IMG/VR virus record: IMGVR_UViG_3300045006_000378
Location: 1 to 22,292 of that record
DNA length: 22,292 bases
Reading direction: 5' to 3' (one strand)
From: a virus
Shown: positions 8,040 through 16,100 of the stretch, piece by piece
How positions within the stretch are numbered: the stretch's first letter is position 1
Layout: the number at the start of each line of letters is the position of its first letter
Notes under the pieces: model-generated
Seen by the model: the letters and a program-made list of their open reading frames with translations, nothing else
Databases searched by the model: none
What the model was told of the DNA's origin: nothing
Translations under genes and position numbers: made by a program

Positions 8040-8689
8040 CACGCGCTCCTTCCGCCAACCCGGGCGGTTACATGAAGTTCGATCCCAATAGCCCATAATG
8101 GGAGGCCGGCAGTTCGAACCATCACGATCTCCTCAAGCGCGTGGGGGCTGCGCACATCGTGCCCTAAATCCCAACCAGGAGAAGTGGTAGTCACAACTTG
8201 TGCCCCTGCTCCATCCGCACATGTTAGTGAAACTTCCTGCCGCGTCCCCCCAGCGGTGATCGTAGCTAACCTTCGATGCGGATCATTGAACAGCGCCTTT
8301 CCGATGATCTTCGCATAGGCAGCACGGGCACGCGCCTGACTCGTGTACAGTATCCCAGCAGCTGCGTAGGCCTGATCGAACCCCCGAATGTGTGCGAGAC
8401 GGACAGTTTCAACAACCTGCGCCACGCCCCCAGTTCCGCTCCGGTTCGTGACCGTCGTCCCATTTCCCCAAACCAGGACTCCCGGACAGTACTCCAGGAG
8501 CGTCTGGTTCTTCGGGTAATCGCGGAGGTCACCGTGGTCACAGATCCTCAGGGACGGAAAGGGCGCCTCTTCTGCATCCGGGAACCACGTCCCCGGGAGA
8601 CCGCCAGTGTGAGCCACCCCCTCAGCCCCCCTGAGGACTGCGAGGACCGCATCAACAACTTCCTCTGTGAAGGTCCAATCCTGGGCCAT
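8039..8689 (-). CDS. Tail terminator/tail completion candidate, 216 aa
   Basis: This protein follows the stopper-like gene and precedes the tail tube, the usual place of the tail terminator that caps the tube. It begins MAQDWTFTEEVVDAVLAVLRG, a helical start followed by a mixed alpha/beta body with VETVRLAHIRGFDQAYAAAG and a beta-rich C-terminus ending HVTARVGGRSA. Both the ATG at 8689 and a GTG at 8692 are possible; GAGGGTG upstream fits the ATG better. The product is longer than the ~130-150 aa typical of terminators, so it could instead be another tail-completion protein. The function is inferred from order. Confidence 0.65.
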   Translation of the reverse strand: MAQDWTFTEEVVDAVLAVLRGAEGVAHTGGLPGTWFPDAEEAPFPSLRICDHGDLRDYPKNQTLLEYCPGVLVWGNGTTVTNRSGTGGVAQVVETVRLAHIRGFDQAYAAAGILYTSQARARAAYAKIIGKALFNDPHRRLATITAGGTRQEVSLTCADGAGAQVVTTTSPGWDLGHDVRSPHALEEIVMVRTAGLPLWAIGIELHVTARVGGRSA

Positions 8690-9027
8690 CACGCACCCTC
8701 AAGCAGCAAGGTCAGGAAGTGGTCGTTTGGTGTGACTTTCTTTACAGCAAACAGCTGCCCTGAACCGCCCCCTAGGGGGGTGGCGTACATCGACCATCCC
8801 GCCTGAACAGCCTGCGCGTCCGGGCCCAACACCGCTAACGCGACACGGCCCACCTGTCCCGTTGTACTCGAAGCGCCAAAGGCGCGCCGCTCGTATTCTG
8901 ATGCGGGGGCGTGTATCGAGCACTCGAACTCCCCTGTAGTCACCGGATAGTGATCCGTCTCGGTGGGTTGTGCCTCCTGACGATCTTCAGCGTAGTACTC
9001 GAAGTAGGCGAGGTGAGTTGGGTTCAT
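8689..9027 (-). CDS. Small neck protein, stopper (head closure)-like
   Basis: The 112-aa product starts MNPTHLAYFEYYAED at an ATG that overlaps the previous stop. It is beta-rich: TTGEFECSIHAPASEYERRA, then RVALAVLGPDAQ, and a final pattern LFAVKKVTPNDHFLTLLLEG resembling the end of small head-closure proteins such as SPP1 gp16-type stoppers. The role would be to seal the DNA exit channel until the tail attaches. Members of this class are short and variable, so the assignment leans on gene order among connector, gp10-like and tail terminator candidates. The longer frame to 9126 is ignored because it overlaps the upstream gene. Confidence 0.6.
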   Translation of the reverse strand: MNPTHLAYFEYYAEDRQEAQPTETDHYPVTTGEFECSIHAPASEYERRAFGASSTTGQVGRVALAVLGPDAQAVQAGWSMYATPLGGGSGQLFAVKKVTPNDHFLTLLLEGA

Positions 9028-9500
9028 GGGCTGTGCGGGTGCCAGCGCGGAGGCGCTTTGGCTATTCCGTCCTGAATCAGCTCGTCCTGCTTCGTTACTA
9101 ACGCCTGCTCCACATCGTGCTCCCACACCGGCTCCATCACGGTCCAGGGGCTATAAGGCCTCCCCCGAAGATAGTGATGCGTACCAATAAGGTGGCGGAA
9201 CAGAGTGTTCTCATGCTGCAGCTCTGCGTACGTCTCAGCCGGCGTGCCTGAAGGGCCATAGCTGATCGTAGCCGACATCAGCCCCTCAGATGAGTTCCGG
9301 TGAACTTCGTGCGTCGCCGTCTCCTTGAGCTGGCCAGTCCGGACGGGAACGAGAGCTTGAGACAGCTCGAACGTTTCGTGCAGAAGCCGCTGGACGACGT
9401 CCATGATGGCATTCTCGATCTCGCGCTCGCTCACAGCTCTCCGGCACGCCTCGAGAGCCGCTTCCGCCTCACCTGTGTTGACGTACACTGTGACATTCAT
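9024..9500 (-). CDS. HK97 gp10-like neck/tail-completion protein
   Basis: The 158-aa protein from the ATG at 9500 has an N-terminal helical region (EAEAALEACRRAVSEREIENA...), the typical phrase ALVPVRTGQLKETATHEV and a later YAELQHENT with aromatic and His residues, all usual for HK97 gp10-like proteins that help join tail to head. The ATG overlaps the upstream stop as ATGA; no separate strong binding site is seen, so coupling is likely. A longer open frame begins at a GTG at 9548 but would overlap the previous gene by about 50 bases. The end again overlaps the next start as ATGA. Confidence 0.78.
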   Translation of the reverse strand: MNVTVYVNTGEAEAALEACRRAVSEREIENAIMDVVQRLLHETFELSQALVPVRTGQLKETATHEVHRNSSEGLMSATISYGPSGTPAETYAELQHENTLFRHLIGTHHYLRGRPYSPWTVMEPVWEHDVEQALVTKQDELIQDGIAKAPPRWHPHSP

Positions 9501-10009
9501 CTCTTTATCGGCACACTTGAGCAAAGAAACCGCTTGACCTTCCTCCACGCCTTTGGGGCGATGTCAACCGGCGCGATGCGGACCTGCATATCATACGTCT
9601 CGGATAGGCCGTCGACGCTGATCGACGTTACACCCCCCTCACGTAGCGCAGCCCGATCCAGTAACGGACGAGAGCCGTGCTCCCTCTCCCACATCCAGGC
9701 GGCTTGTTCACAGACTGCGGCCTGTAGCGCTGTAGGGATAAGCACATCGCCGTCTGAATCTACGTCTACCCGGCGGGGGAACCAGAGGCGTTGAGACGTA
9801 TCGTACTGAGCACCGACGAAGCCGAAAGCCCGCTCTTCCCCGAGACCCTCGAGCTCCCGCGTCGCCTGAATCAGAAGGTCGTCTAACTCTTCAGGCGCCA
9901 AAGCAGCTGCCCAGCTTCGACGGCGCGTCTCATCGTAGTACGTGATCGCGTCAAGCCGCGTCACATACGAGTTGTCGGTCTCCCCGCCGGGAGTGCAGAT
10001 CAGCTCCAC
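9497..10009 (-). CDS. Head-tail connector (DnaT-like/gp6-type adaptor)
   Basis: The 170-aa protein shows the pattern of phage adaptor proteins annotated as head-tail connectors or DnaT-like: SYVTRLDAITYYDETRR near the N-terminus, WAAALAPEELDDLLIQATRELE, then GAQYDTSQRLWFPR and VLIPTALQAAVCEQAAWM. Such proteins form a ring below the portal and link it to the stopper and tail. The GTG at 10009 is preceded by GGGAGGG at six bases, supporting that start. Its stop overlaps the next start in ATGA, so the following gene is probably translationally coupled. The family assignment is from remembered sequence patterns and gene order. Confidence 0.8.
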   Translation of the reverse strand: MELICTPGGETDNSYVTRLDAITYYDETRRRSWAAALAPEELDDLLIQATRELEGLGEERAFGFVGAQYDTSQRLWFPRRVDVDSDGDVLIPTALQAAVCEQAAWMWEREHGSRPLLDRAALREGGVTSISVDGLSETYDMQVRIAPVDIAPKAWRKVKRFLCSSVPIKR

Positions 10010-10021
10010 CGCGTGCCCTCC

Positions 10022-10549
10022 CTACACAGTGTCGGAGCTCGCCGCGCGTGCAGGCCGGGGCTTCGGCTTCGGCTTCGGCCCTTCCGAACCCTCCCCCTCA
10101 AACGGCGGCGCCGCTACCGTGAGGGGCACATCCCCCAAGGCCGCCTGGGCCGTCTCCACTGCAGCCTCGAGCGCGGAGTGTGCCCGCCGCACATCCGTAG
10201 CCGCAGGAGAACGGTCGATGTGGTCCGGAGCCCCCGCCAGAACAGCGACAGCGGCCTCGTAGTGGGCCAAGATCGAGCGCTCGTGCACCTTCGCCAGCGC
10301 CGACTTCCCCAGCGCGTTGAGGTTGGCGATGATCTCGAGGCCGAGAACCTTCGCGTCCTCTACCTCCGCCACAAGGCACTGCTTCTCCGTGACGATCGGC
10401 AGCCGCCCAACAGCGGCCTTGTCCGTGGCCAGGACCGCGCCCGTGCTCTCGCAGAAAGCCTTGACGTTCCCCGCAGGAACGAACACCCGGTAGTAGCTCC
10501 CAGCGTGCCGCGAGCTCGCTGGAAACGGCACGTACCCGATCGGCGGCAT
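10022..10549 (-). CDS. Hypothetical structural-module protein, 175 aa
   Basis: I do not recognise this protein. The ATG at 10549 has GGAGGT five bases upstream. Residues ~1-60 look beta-rich (YYRVFVPAGNVKAF, RLPIVTEKQCLVAEVED); residues ~65-140 are helical and alanine-rich (ANLNALGKSALAKVHERSILAHYEAAVAVLAG, split by short loops); the C-terminus is a Pro/Lys linker PKPKPKPRP, encoded by a tandem CTTCGG repeat near 10060-10080, ending in a short tail. It lies between the decoration candidate and the head-tail connector. It may be a head or neck component, but nothing in the sequence proves this. Confidence 0.7.
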   Translation of the reverse strand: MPPIGYVPFPASSRHAGSYYRVFVPAGNVKAFCESTGAVLATDKAAVGRLPIVTEKQCLVAEVEDAKVLGLEIIANLNALGKSALAKVHERSILAHYEAAVAVLAGAPDHIDRSPAATDVRRAHSALEAAVETAQAALGDVPLTVAAPPFEGEGSEGPKPKPKPRPARAASSDTV

Positions 10550-10584
10550 GGTGGACCTCCCTCGGCAGAATGATGGACAGTGAC

Positions 10585-11022
10585 TTACACGTCGTAGCCC
10601 ACGCCGTGGCCGGGGCGGTAGACCAGGAAGAACGTGGCATCAGCCAGGTCGCCGGAAGTCGCCGCGCCGCCCTCAGTCGGAGCGATCTCGAGAACGTCAT
10701 CCCCCGACAGCTCAGCGACTGCTGCACTGGCCGGCGTCATAACCCAGGCCTGCTTGGCCGTGATCGCCTCGTACCCGGTCACGCCGCTGTCCGTCGTCTT
10801 CGTTGCGACGACCGTCGTACCCGCAGCGGCCTGGCCACGGTTCGTCACCGTTGTCGTGTGGATGTTCGCCGCGTGGGCGGCGATCGCGTTACTTGTGATC
10901 CACCCACAGTCGATGAGGACGCAGTCCTCGGGCACCCGGAGGAAGTAGAGCGGCGTTCCGGACGCATCTACAGTGCCGATGTACGTCTCAATGGCTCGGT
11001 AGTTGTTGATTGGTGATCCCAC
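10585..11022 (-). CDS. Putative capsid decoration/head-stabilising protein
   Basis: The gene follows the major capsid gene. I chose GTG at 11022 (145 aa) because GGAGG stands seven bases before it; a longer open frame to 11073 lacks a binding site. The protein is rich in beta-prone sequence with Thr, Ala, Val and Gly (TPLYFLRVPEDCVLIDCGWI, then TTTVTNRG, then ATFFLVYRPG at the end), like the small beta-sandwich proteins often encoded next to coat genes. No membrane segments. It could bind the outer capsid surface and stabilise it. The role is inferred from position, size and composition; a fibre or other minor head protein is the alternative. Confidence 0.6.
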   Translation of the reverse strand: MGSPINNYRAIETYIGTVDASGTPLYFLRVPEDCVLIDCGWITSNAIAAHAANIHTTTVTNRGQAAAGTTVVATKTTDSGVTGYEAITAKQAWVMTPASAAVAELSGDDVLEIAPTEGGAATSGDLADATFFLVYRPGHGVGYDV

Positions 11023-11085
11023 GAGGGAGCCTCCTTCACCTAGATGTACAACAGGACGGCCTGGCACACCCACTGCGGACCTGAC

Positions 11086-11994
11086 CTACGCGTCGGTGAC
11101 GAGCTTCACGCCGGCCTCGTCGGTGACGACGCCAGTGCCCCAGTAGCCCGTCATCTTGAGCTTCCAGGCGTACGTGTCATCGTCCCACGTAACGGCCAGT
11201 CCAAAGTCCTTGAGCCAGTTGAGCCCGAAGGCCTCCGGATTGAACATCGAACCGCAACGATCGGCGCCGGCGTTCGCGGTCTGCACATCGTTCGTGATGT
11301 ACCAGACCATGCCGTAGATGTCGTCGTAGAAGTAGTTCCCGTAGAAGCCCTCCGCCATGTTCGTCTTCGAGGCGTCCACGAGCGGCGAGTTCGCCTCTGT
11401 CATGAGATCGTACCACTGCTGTGAGTGCAACACCACGTAGTGAGGCCCGTACGCGTTCGCGACCTCCAACGTGTTCCGGGCGGCGAGGATGTTCGCATTC
11501 GTGATGTTGACCCCCGTAGAGCCCACTGTGGTAGACAACGACGCGAACGTGGCACATACATCGACGTTGATCTTCGTCGCCATCGCAGCCGCGAGCTCTT
11601 CCCCAGCCTTCACCCACAACTGCAGCTGGTTCGCGGCCGCCTTCCGAGCCTCCCACGTGATCTGCGTCCCGACCTCCTTCTTGATCCCGGTGATGTCGGA
11701 GGTCGCGGGGTCGAGGTCCTGCCAACCGGCGTACTCGACACCCTCCTCTCCATCTGAAGCGGTCAGGGTATTGAACCGCCCGAAGGTCGCCGTCAACCCC
11801 GGAACGTCTCGGAGATCGGCGATCTGGATCACCTGAGGGGAGTGGCCGGGGTCGCCAGGAGCGAAGATCGTCCGGGCCCTCAAGCCAAGAACCGCCACCT
11901 GGAGCGCGGTGTCGACGTACTCCGCGACCAGCGTCGAGTCCGTGATGCGCAGAAGCAACGCGATCACAACACAGACCATCAACAGTGTGCCCAT
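11086..11994 (-). CDS. Major capsid protein
   Basis: This 302-aa protein builds the icosahedral shell. Its place after the scaffold, its length and its sequence (GITGIKKEVGT-like E-loop region around residues 105-115, ARKAAANQLQLWVKAGEELAAAMATKIN spine-like helix, YGPHYVVLHSQQWYDLM, and a beta-rich C-terminal domain ending in TDEAGVKLV) fit an HK97-fold coat protein, nearest in feel to the P22 coat/N4 gp56-type group. A perfect GGAGG six bases before the ATG at 11994 fixes the start, which places a hydrophobic stretch (residues 3-15, TLLMVCVVIALLL) at the N-terminus; that is unusual for this family. No in-frame downstream start has a comparable binding site. The fold is inferred; the coat role is strongly indicated by context. 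Confidence 0.85.
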   Translation of the reverse strand: MGTLLMVCVVIALLLRITDSTLVAEYVDTALQVAVLGLRARTIFAPGDPGHSPQVIQIADLRDVPGLTATFGRFNTLTASDGEEGVEYAGWQDLDPATSDITGIKKEVGTQITWEARKAAANQLQLWVKAGEELAAAMATKINVDVCATFASLSTTVGSTGVNITNANILAARNTLEVANAYGPHYVVLHSQQWYDLMTEANSPLVDASKTNMAEGFYGNYFYDDIYGMVWYITNDVQTANAGADRCGSMFNPEAFGLNWLKDFGLAVTWDDDTYAWKLKMTGYWGTGVVTDEAGVKLVTDA

Positions 11995-12006
11995 CAGAAG
12001 CCTCCG

Positions 12007-12861
12007 TTACGGCGGTGTCTTCCGGGAGATCCCGGGCGGCGTTGTGAGCCGGACGCCCTTCTTTGCGAGTGCTGCTTGCAACTCCTCCAAGCTCGTCGCC
12101 TCCGCAATGCCATCCGTTGTGACTGTGACTCCTCCAGGAGCGCCGCGACGGACGTTCCCACCAGCGCCAACAGGCTGAACACCCGTCCTGAGCCTTCCCA
12201 CCACCGCTTTCGCCTGATCCCCGTACTTCGCTTCTAACTGTTCCGCCGACAAGGTCTGCAGATCCGTGAAGACGTCTGCGACGGTGTCCGCCTGTGCAGC
12301 CGCCTGTGCATCCCGGGCGACGTCGATACTAGCCAGGACCTCCACCTCAGTCGCACCTGTGACCATCGCCGCGTAGGCAGGACTGAGATCCCGTCCAGCT
12401 ATCTGCAGCGTATTCAGCCGCGTGATCTCAGCTCGGGCCAGAGCCAACTCACGCCGGTTCGCCGCACTCTCACTGCTCGGCCGGCCTCCACTACCCTCTC
12501 CCGCAGCACTCCCACCAGCGCTCGGGCTGGTGTTACTGAGTTGTCTGCGCGCTTCCTCCACAACGGCCAGTGCCTCGTCCCGCTCTTCCTCAGCTGTAGT
12601 CTTCGCCCGGCCAGCGGCCTCTAGTGAGGCCGCGTGCGCGCGCTGTTCCCGCTGAAGCCGCTCCTTGATCGCCCGATCTAAGTCAGTCTGTGTGAACTTC
12701 TTCTCGTCCGCCGCCCCACCATCGCCCTCACCTACCCCAGCCGCACCGTCCCCCGCGCCACCCCCACCACCCCCATCAGTACCGTCGGCGCCCTCTCCTC
12801 CGTCTGGGGCTGCAGCGAGGCTAAGCGCGACGAGAACACAGAGACCGAGAAGCCAGAACAT
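12007..12861 (-). CDS. Capsid scaffolding protein with signal-like N-terminus
   Basis: This 284-aa protein lies directly upstream of the major capsid gene, as scaffolds do, and carries the scaffold-type segment FTQTDLDRAIKERLQREQ (residues ~56-73) followed by a long charged, Ala-rich coiled coil (~70-110), a Ser/Gly linker, a second helical region (~135-220) and a C-terminal LEELQAALAKKGVRL. It would template procapsid assembly and then leave or be degraded. Odd features are residues 1-18, a hydrophobic stretch MFWLLGLCVLVALSLAAA resembling a secretion signal, and a Gly/Asp/Ala low-complexity run at ~20-50. The ATG at 12861 is preceded by GGGGGG six to eight bases away. The internal ATG near 12777 is out of frame, so the hydrophobic start is hard to avoid. 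The function call rests on position and coiled-coil character. Confidence 0.8.
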   Translation of the reverse strand: MFWLLGLCVLVALSLAAAPDGGEGADGTDGGGGGGAGDGAAGVGEGDGGAADEKKFTQTDLDRAIKERLQREQRAHAASLEAAGRAKTTAEEERDEALAVVEEARRQLSNTSPSAGGSAAGEGSGGRPSSESAANRRELALARAEITRLNTLQIAGRDLSPAYAAMVTGATEVEVLASIDVARDAQAAAQADTVADVFTDLQTLSAEQLEAKYGDQAKAVVGRLRTGVQPVGAGGNVRRGAPGGVTVTTDGIAEATSLEELQAALAKKGVRLTTPPGISRKTPP

Positions 12862-12873
12862 GAGCGTATCCCC

Positions 12874-12946
12874 CCGTTTATACCGCCCGTCGGCGTAGTA
12901 AACATCTACAACCCGCTTTTACCGCCCGTCGGCGTAGTGAACAGCT
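12874..12946. repeat. Two direct repeats, 39-base period, before the scaffold gene
   Basis: A 19-base core, TACCGCCCGTCGGCGTAGT on the plus strand, occurs at 12881-12899 and again identically at 12920-12938, with further similarity on both sides (about 12874-12907 against 12913-12946). Each core contains CGCC-GACG-GGCG, a short inverted repeat. The pair lies in the non-coding gap immediately upstream of the scaffold start, so tandem operator or activator sites, or paired RNA hairpins in the leader, are possible. I saw no other exact copy in the window. The 317-base interval 12862-13178 holds only this repeat, the -10-like patch and the 41-aa frame. Confidence 0.8.
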
Positions 12947-13070
12947 AGACATGCGCACTTACAGCAGCAGAAGCCGCAGCGAGCTCGGCCTTGAAGAAGT
13001 CGTAGGTCGGGACCCGCCCGAGCTGAGATATTGCTTGAATGAGGCTGTCGTAGCTCGCAAAGCCACCCAT
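12945..13070 (-). CDS. Possible small ORF, 41 aa
   Basis: This short frame starts MGGFASYDSLIQAISQLG and ends in an alanine-rich tail AAASAAVSAHV. AGAGG lies about eight bases before the ATG at 13070. The frame also continues upstream to a GTG at 13145 (66 aa), but that start has no ribosome binding site and would contain the AT-rich promoter-like patch. The sequence looks like one amphipathic helix plus a tail. It fills the junction between the giant minor capsid gene and the scaffold gene. It could be a real small capsid-associated protein or a chance frame in a regulatory region; I cannot decide from sequence alone. Confidence 0.4.
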   Translation of the reverse strand: MGGFASYDSLIQAISQLGRVPTYDFFKAELAAASAAVSAHV

Positions 13071-13116
13071 CGGGGCTGCCTCTGACGCCAGGACCTGCGC
13101 TCTACACCTTACACCT

Positions 13117-13125
13117 AGTATAATA
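13117..13125 (-). promoter_or_regulatory. AT-rich -10-like element upstream of the scaffold-capsid genes
   Basis: An isolated AT-rich patch in otherwise GC-rich sequence reads TATTATACT on the minus strand, containing overlapping TATTAT and TATACT hexamers. It follows the giant gene's stop and precedes the high-expression scaffold and capsid genes, where an extra promoter would make sense. No good -35 hexamer lies at 16-18 bases, so support is from the -10 and the context only. The same bases give TATAAT on the plus strand, but no plus-strand gene would use it. Confidence 0.3.
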
Positions 13126-13178
13126 CAAAGCGAGCCACAAGGCACGCCCGATTTTTACTCTGCCTCCAAGGTTCTTTC

Positions 13179-16100
13179 TTACCCACCGAAGAGCTGCTGC
13201 CGGAAGAAGTGCGTCAGGGCCTCAACGGTCCGTGCGGGGACCCAGGCGGGCAGTGGAGACGGGGTGCCGTTGCGAGCGACGGTCTGCAGCACTTGCTCGA
13301 GGGCCCCAGGTGAGCCGTTACCGCGAAGCATCAGATTCAGAGCTGTAGACTGGGGGCCGGTCCGAAGAGGAGCAGCCTGCAATGCCCGACACAGCTCCCA
13401 ATTGAGGACAGCGTGCAGCATCTCTTGTTGGTGAACAGGCGACATCTCTACAAACCCCGCATCCGTAAGCAGCTTAGCGATCTGCTGCCGCACAGCAGGA
13501 TCTAGAGGCCGCTGTAACGACTGCAAGGCGGCGGTCCGGCGCTGAACGACCTCGCTCAAGACTTCAGCAGCAACCCTAGCAACAGCTACAGGCACTTTGC
13601 CATGAACGGCCGTCCAGTAAGCCTGAAAGGCGGCCTGCACCAAGACCCCAGGATCCCGAATGCCGGCCTCCTGCAGCTGCTGCGCAACGGCTTCAACCTC
13701 CACCTGAGCCGGCAGGACGCACGGTTGACCTGTCTGAGCCTCCCACAACTGCATCCACAAGTCCTTGAGCATCCCAGCGACCGTCACGCTATCCCCTGGG
13801 GAGTCGATAGCGCCCAACGTTGCGAAGAGCGATGTCAGGGGTAGCTGCACGGCCGCCTCCCCTAACGCATCGGTCGGGACTAGAACCTGCTGGACGGCCG
13901 CACCAGCAACCTCGTCCGAGATCGGGACCTGCGGCCCCGACAGTAGGAGGTCCTGCGCAAGCTGCGCAAGTCCCTCTAATGGTGTTGTGCCGGCCACCGG
14001 AACTACTGTGTCCTCAACCTCCCGCCCCCGAATAGCTGTGACGGCAGCCTGCTCCAGGGCGTGCAAAACGCGCTGCCTCGTAGGCTCATCGGCGGTTACT
14101 ATCTGCGAGATGCGCTGAGCATCCAGCCCCTCCCGGAATACCACCCCACCTAGATCCGTCTCCCCCCACTGCAACGCCCGCAGAGCCTCTGGGAGGCCGA
14201 AGGGCAGACCTTGGATGTCCGTGCGGGAAAGCACCTCCCGCTCCCAAAGCAGCCGAACACTCTTTGGCGGCTTCTGCGTGCCAGTGTCGACTCCGAGAGG
14301 GGTGTTTGGTGCCACAGGGCGCCCAGATACGACCTCTACCAGACCTTCTACATCGGTATCTAGCCATACTCCCCCAACCGGAGCAGGCAGCTCGGACTGC
14401 ATTGTGGGGTCGGTCCACACACCCCCCACTGGAGTAACCTCTACCCACACCATCGCGTCTAGCGACTGCTTCAGCTTTTCAACCTCCTCTTGTGGCAGAG
14501 CCGCTACAACCTCCTCAAGGGTAGAGAACTGTTGCTGATACGCCCCAACGAGCCCGCTTAGGAGGCGCCGGCTCATCTCAGGCTCCCCATCAGCGACAGC
14601 ATCATTCAGGACTGCCCGGAAGATGTCGCTAAACGCCCGCCTCTCCCACGCATTCCGGGGCAACTGCTGCAACTGTTGCAGGGTCCACTCGTAATCCCAA
14701 ACAGGATCGCCCTGAAACTCGAGGGCTCCTGGGCGAGACACCTCGATCTGGTACCGCGTGACCTCCTCCTCAGGAATGATCCGACCAGTCTGCGCGTCAA
14801 AGTAGGTGTACGTCGTCTGCCCTGTAGCGTCGGTCTGGCCGATTCGCCACACTTTTTCCGGCTCGGCTACCGCTTCGAAGGCGGCCTCTTCTGCTGGACG
14901 CCACCGCGCTTGACGAACGAAAGACATCAACGGGCGGTGCGGCTCATCGTATGCAGCTACGTTGATCGGTGCGTCGTGCCCCGGCAGGGGGGTGAAGCGG
15001 CTGCCCCGCACAGTCGCGAAGAGCGTCCGTGTAGGCTGCGCAATCTGAAGCCCTCCCTCACGCCTCACATCTTCAAGATACTGCTGCAAAGCGCGCTGCA
15101 CCCTAGGTGAGGGCGCCCCGACAGTCACCGTCGTCGGCATCTCAATCTGCTGCGGCACTGTAGCAACAACACGCGTCTCTCCCTCAGCATTCTTGATCCG
15201 CTGCGTCCGCAGAACCGTTCGAATGGTAGGACGCTCGATCGGTGCCGTCAATGGAACGTCCGGCCGCGTCAATCGGTACAATGCGTCCTGCAGCGGTTGT
15301 AAGATATATCGTCTAACTACAGGATCTCGGCGGAGTACGTCGAAATGGGCTGTGCGGACCGCCTGCCGCCTCAAAACATCTCCGATCACCCTCTCTGAGA
15401 CTGTATACGTCAGATCTCTCTGAGTGTGTTGGTGGTACACCTTCTTGACCAGGTTTCCGAAGGCTCCCACCATGTCTGCATCTGAAGGAATGTGGGGCGC
15501 ACCATACATTACGGCGTTATACGCTTGTGGATGGCGAACACCTAACCACGCCTGCGTCTTTGCCTCGGTTACGGTCTGTGGTGTCTGCGCGACCAGATGT
15601 GAGAAGTTCAGTTCCTGTAACGCGCCGGCAACAACGTTCTGCACTGTACTTGCCGGCGTCCCAGCAACAGCCCGGACCTGTATTTCCAGCAGTCCGTCTA
15701 ACTCAGGATGCATCGTCGGCTCGTACTCGAGAACCTGCGTTGCCGGAGCGCGCGGCGTGACTTTCGCCACCTCTCTCGGAGGTTTCGGTAGAAGAACACG
15801 CAACGCCGGCGTACTCGCAACCTCACTGCGGTCTACAAGGCGAAAGTCAACCCACTCTACACCTGGGACGTTCTCCGGAACAATTCGCGCCCACCAGCAG
15901 TTCGGCGGGTTCCGCATTTCCTGCGGCCGGTCCGTAGCAAGCACTCGAACGCCCCCGACGTCCTCAAAGCGTAACGGGAAATACTGCCGACGGCGACCGT
16001 GGGCAGCAGCTAGCTGGATCGCTGCGTCTACGTAGGCTTGTCCACCAAGATGTGTCTGTAGGACTGTGTGCTCTCGACCCAAAGCTACCCGAGCCGTCAA

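Noticed and set aside
10058-10082. Tandem CTTCGG hexamers as a possible regulatory repeat
   Set aside because: They encode the Pro/Lys tail (PKPKPKPRP) of the 175-aa protein and fall within its frame.
12750-12785. Glycine/GGT-type low-complexity run as a possible DNA repeat
   Set aside because: It encodes the Gly/Asp/Ala spacer of the scaffold protein and shows no regular period.
13071-13145. 66-aa version of the small ORF, from GTG at 13145
   Set aside because: No ribosome binding site at a usable distance, and the added residues cover the promoter-like patch; the ATG at 13070 is more likely.
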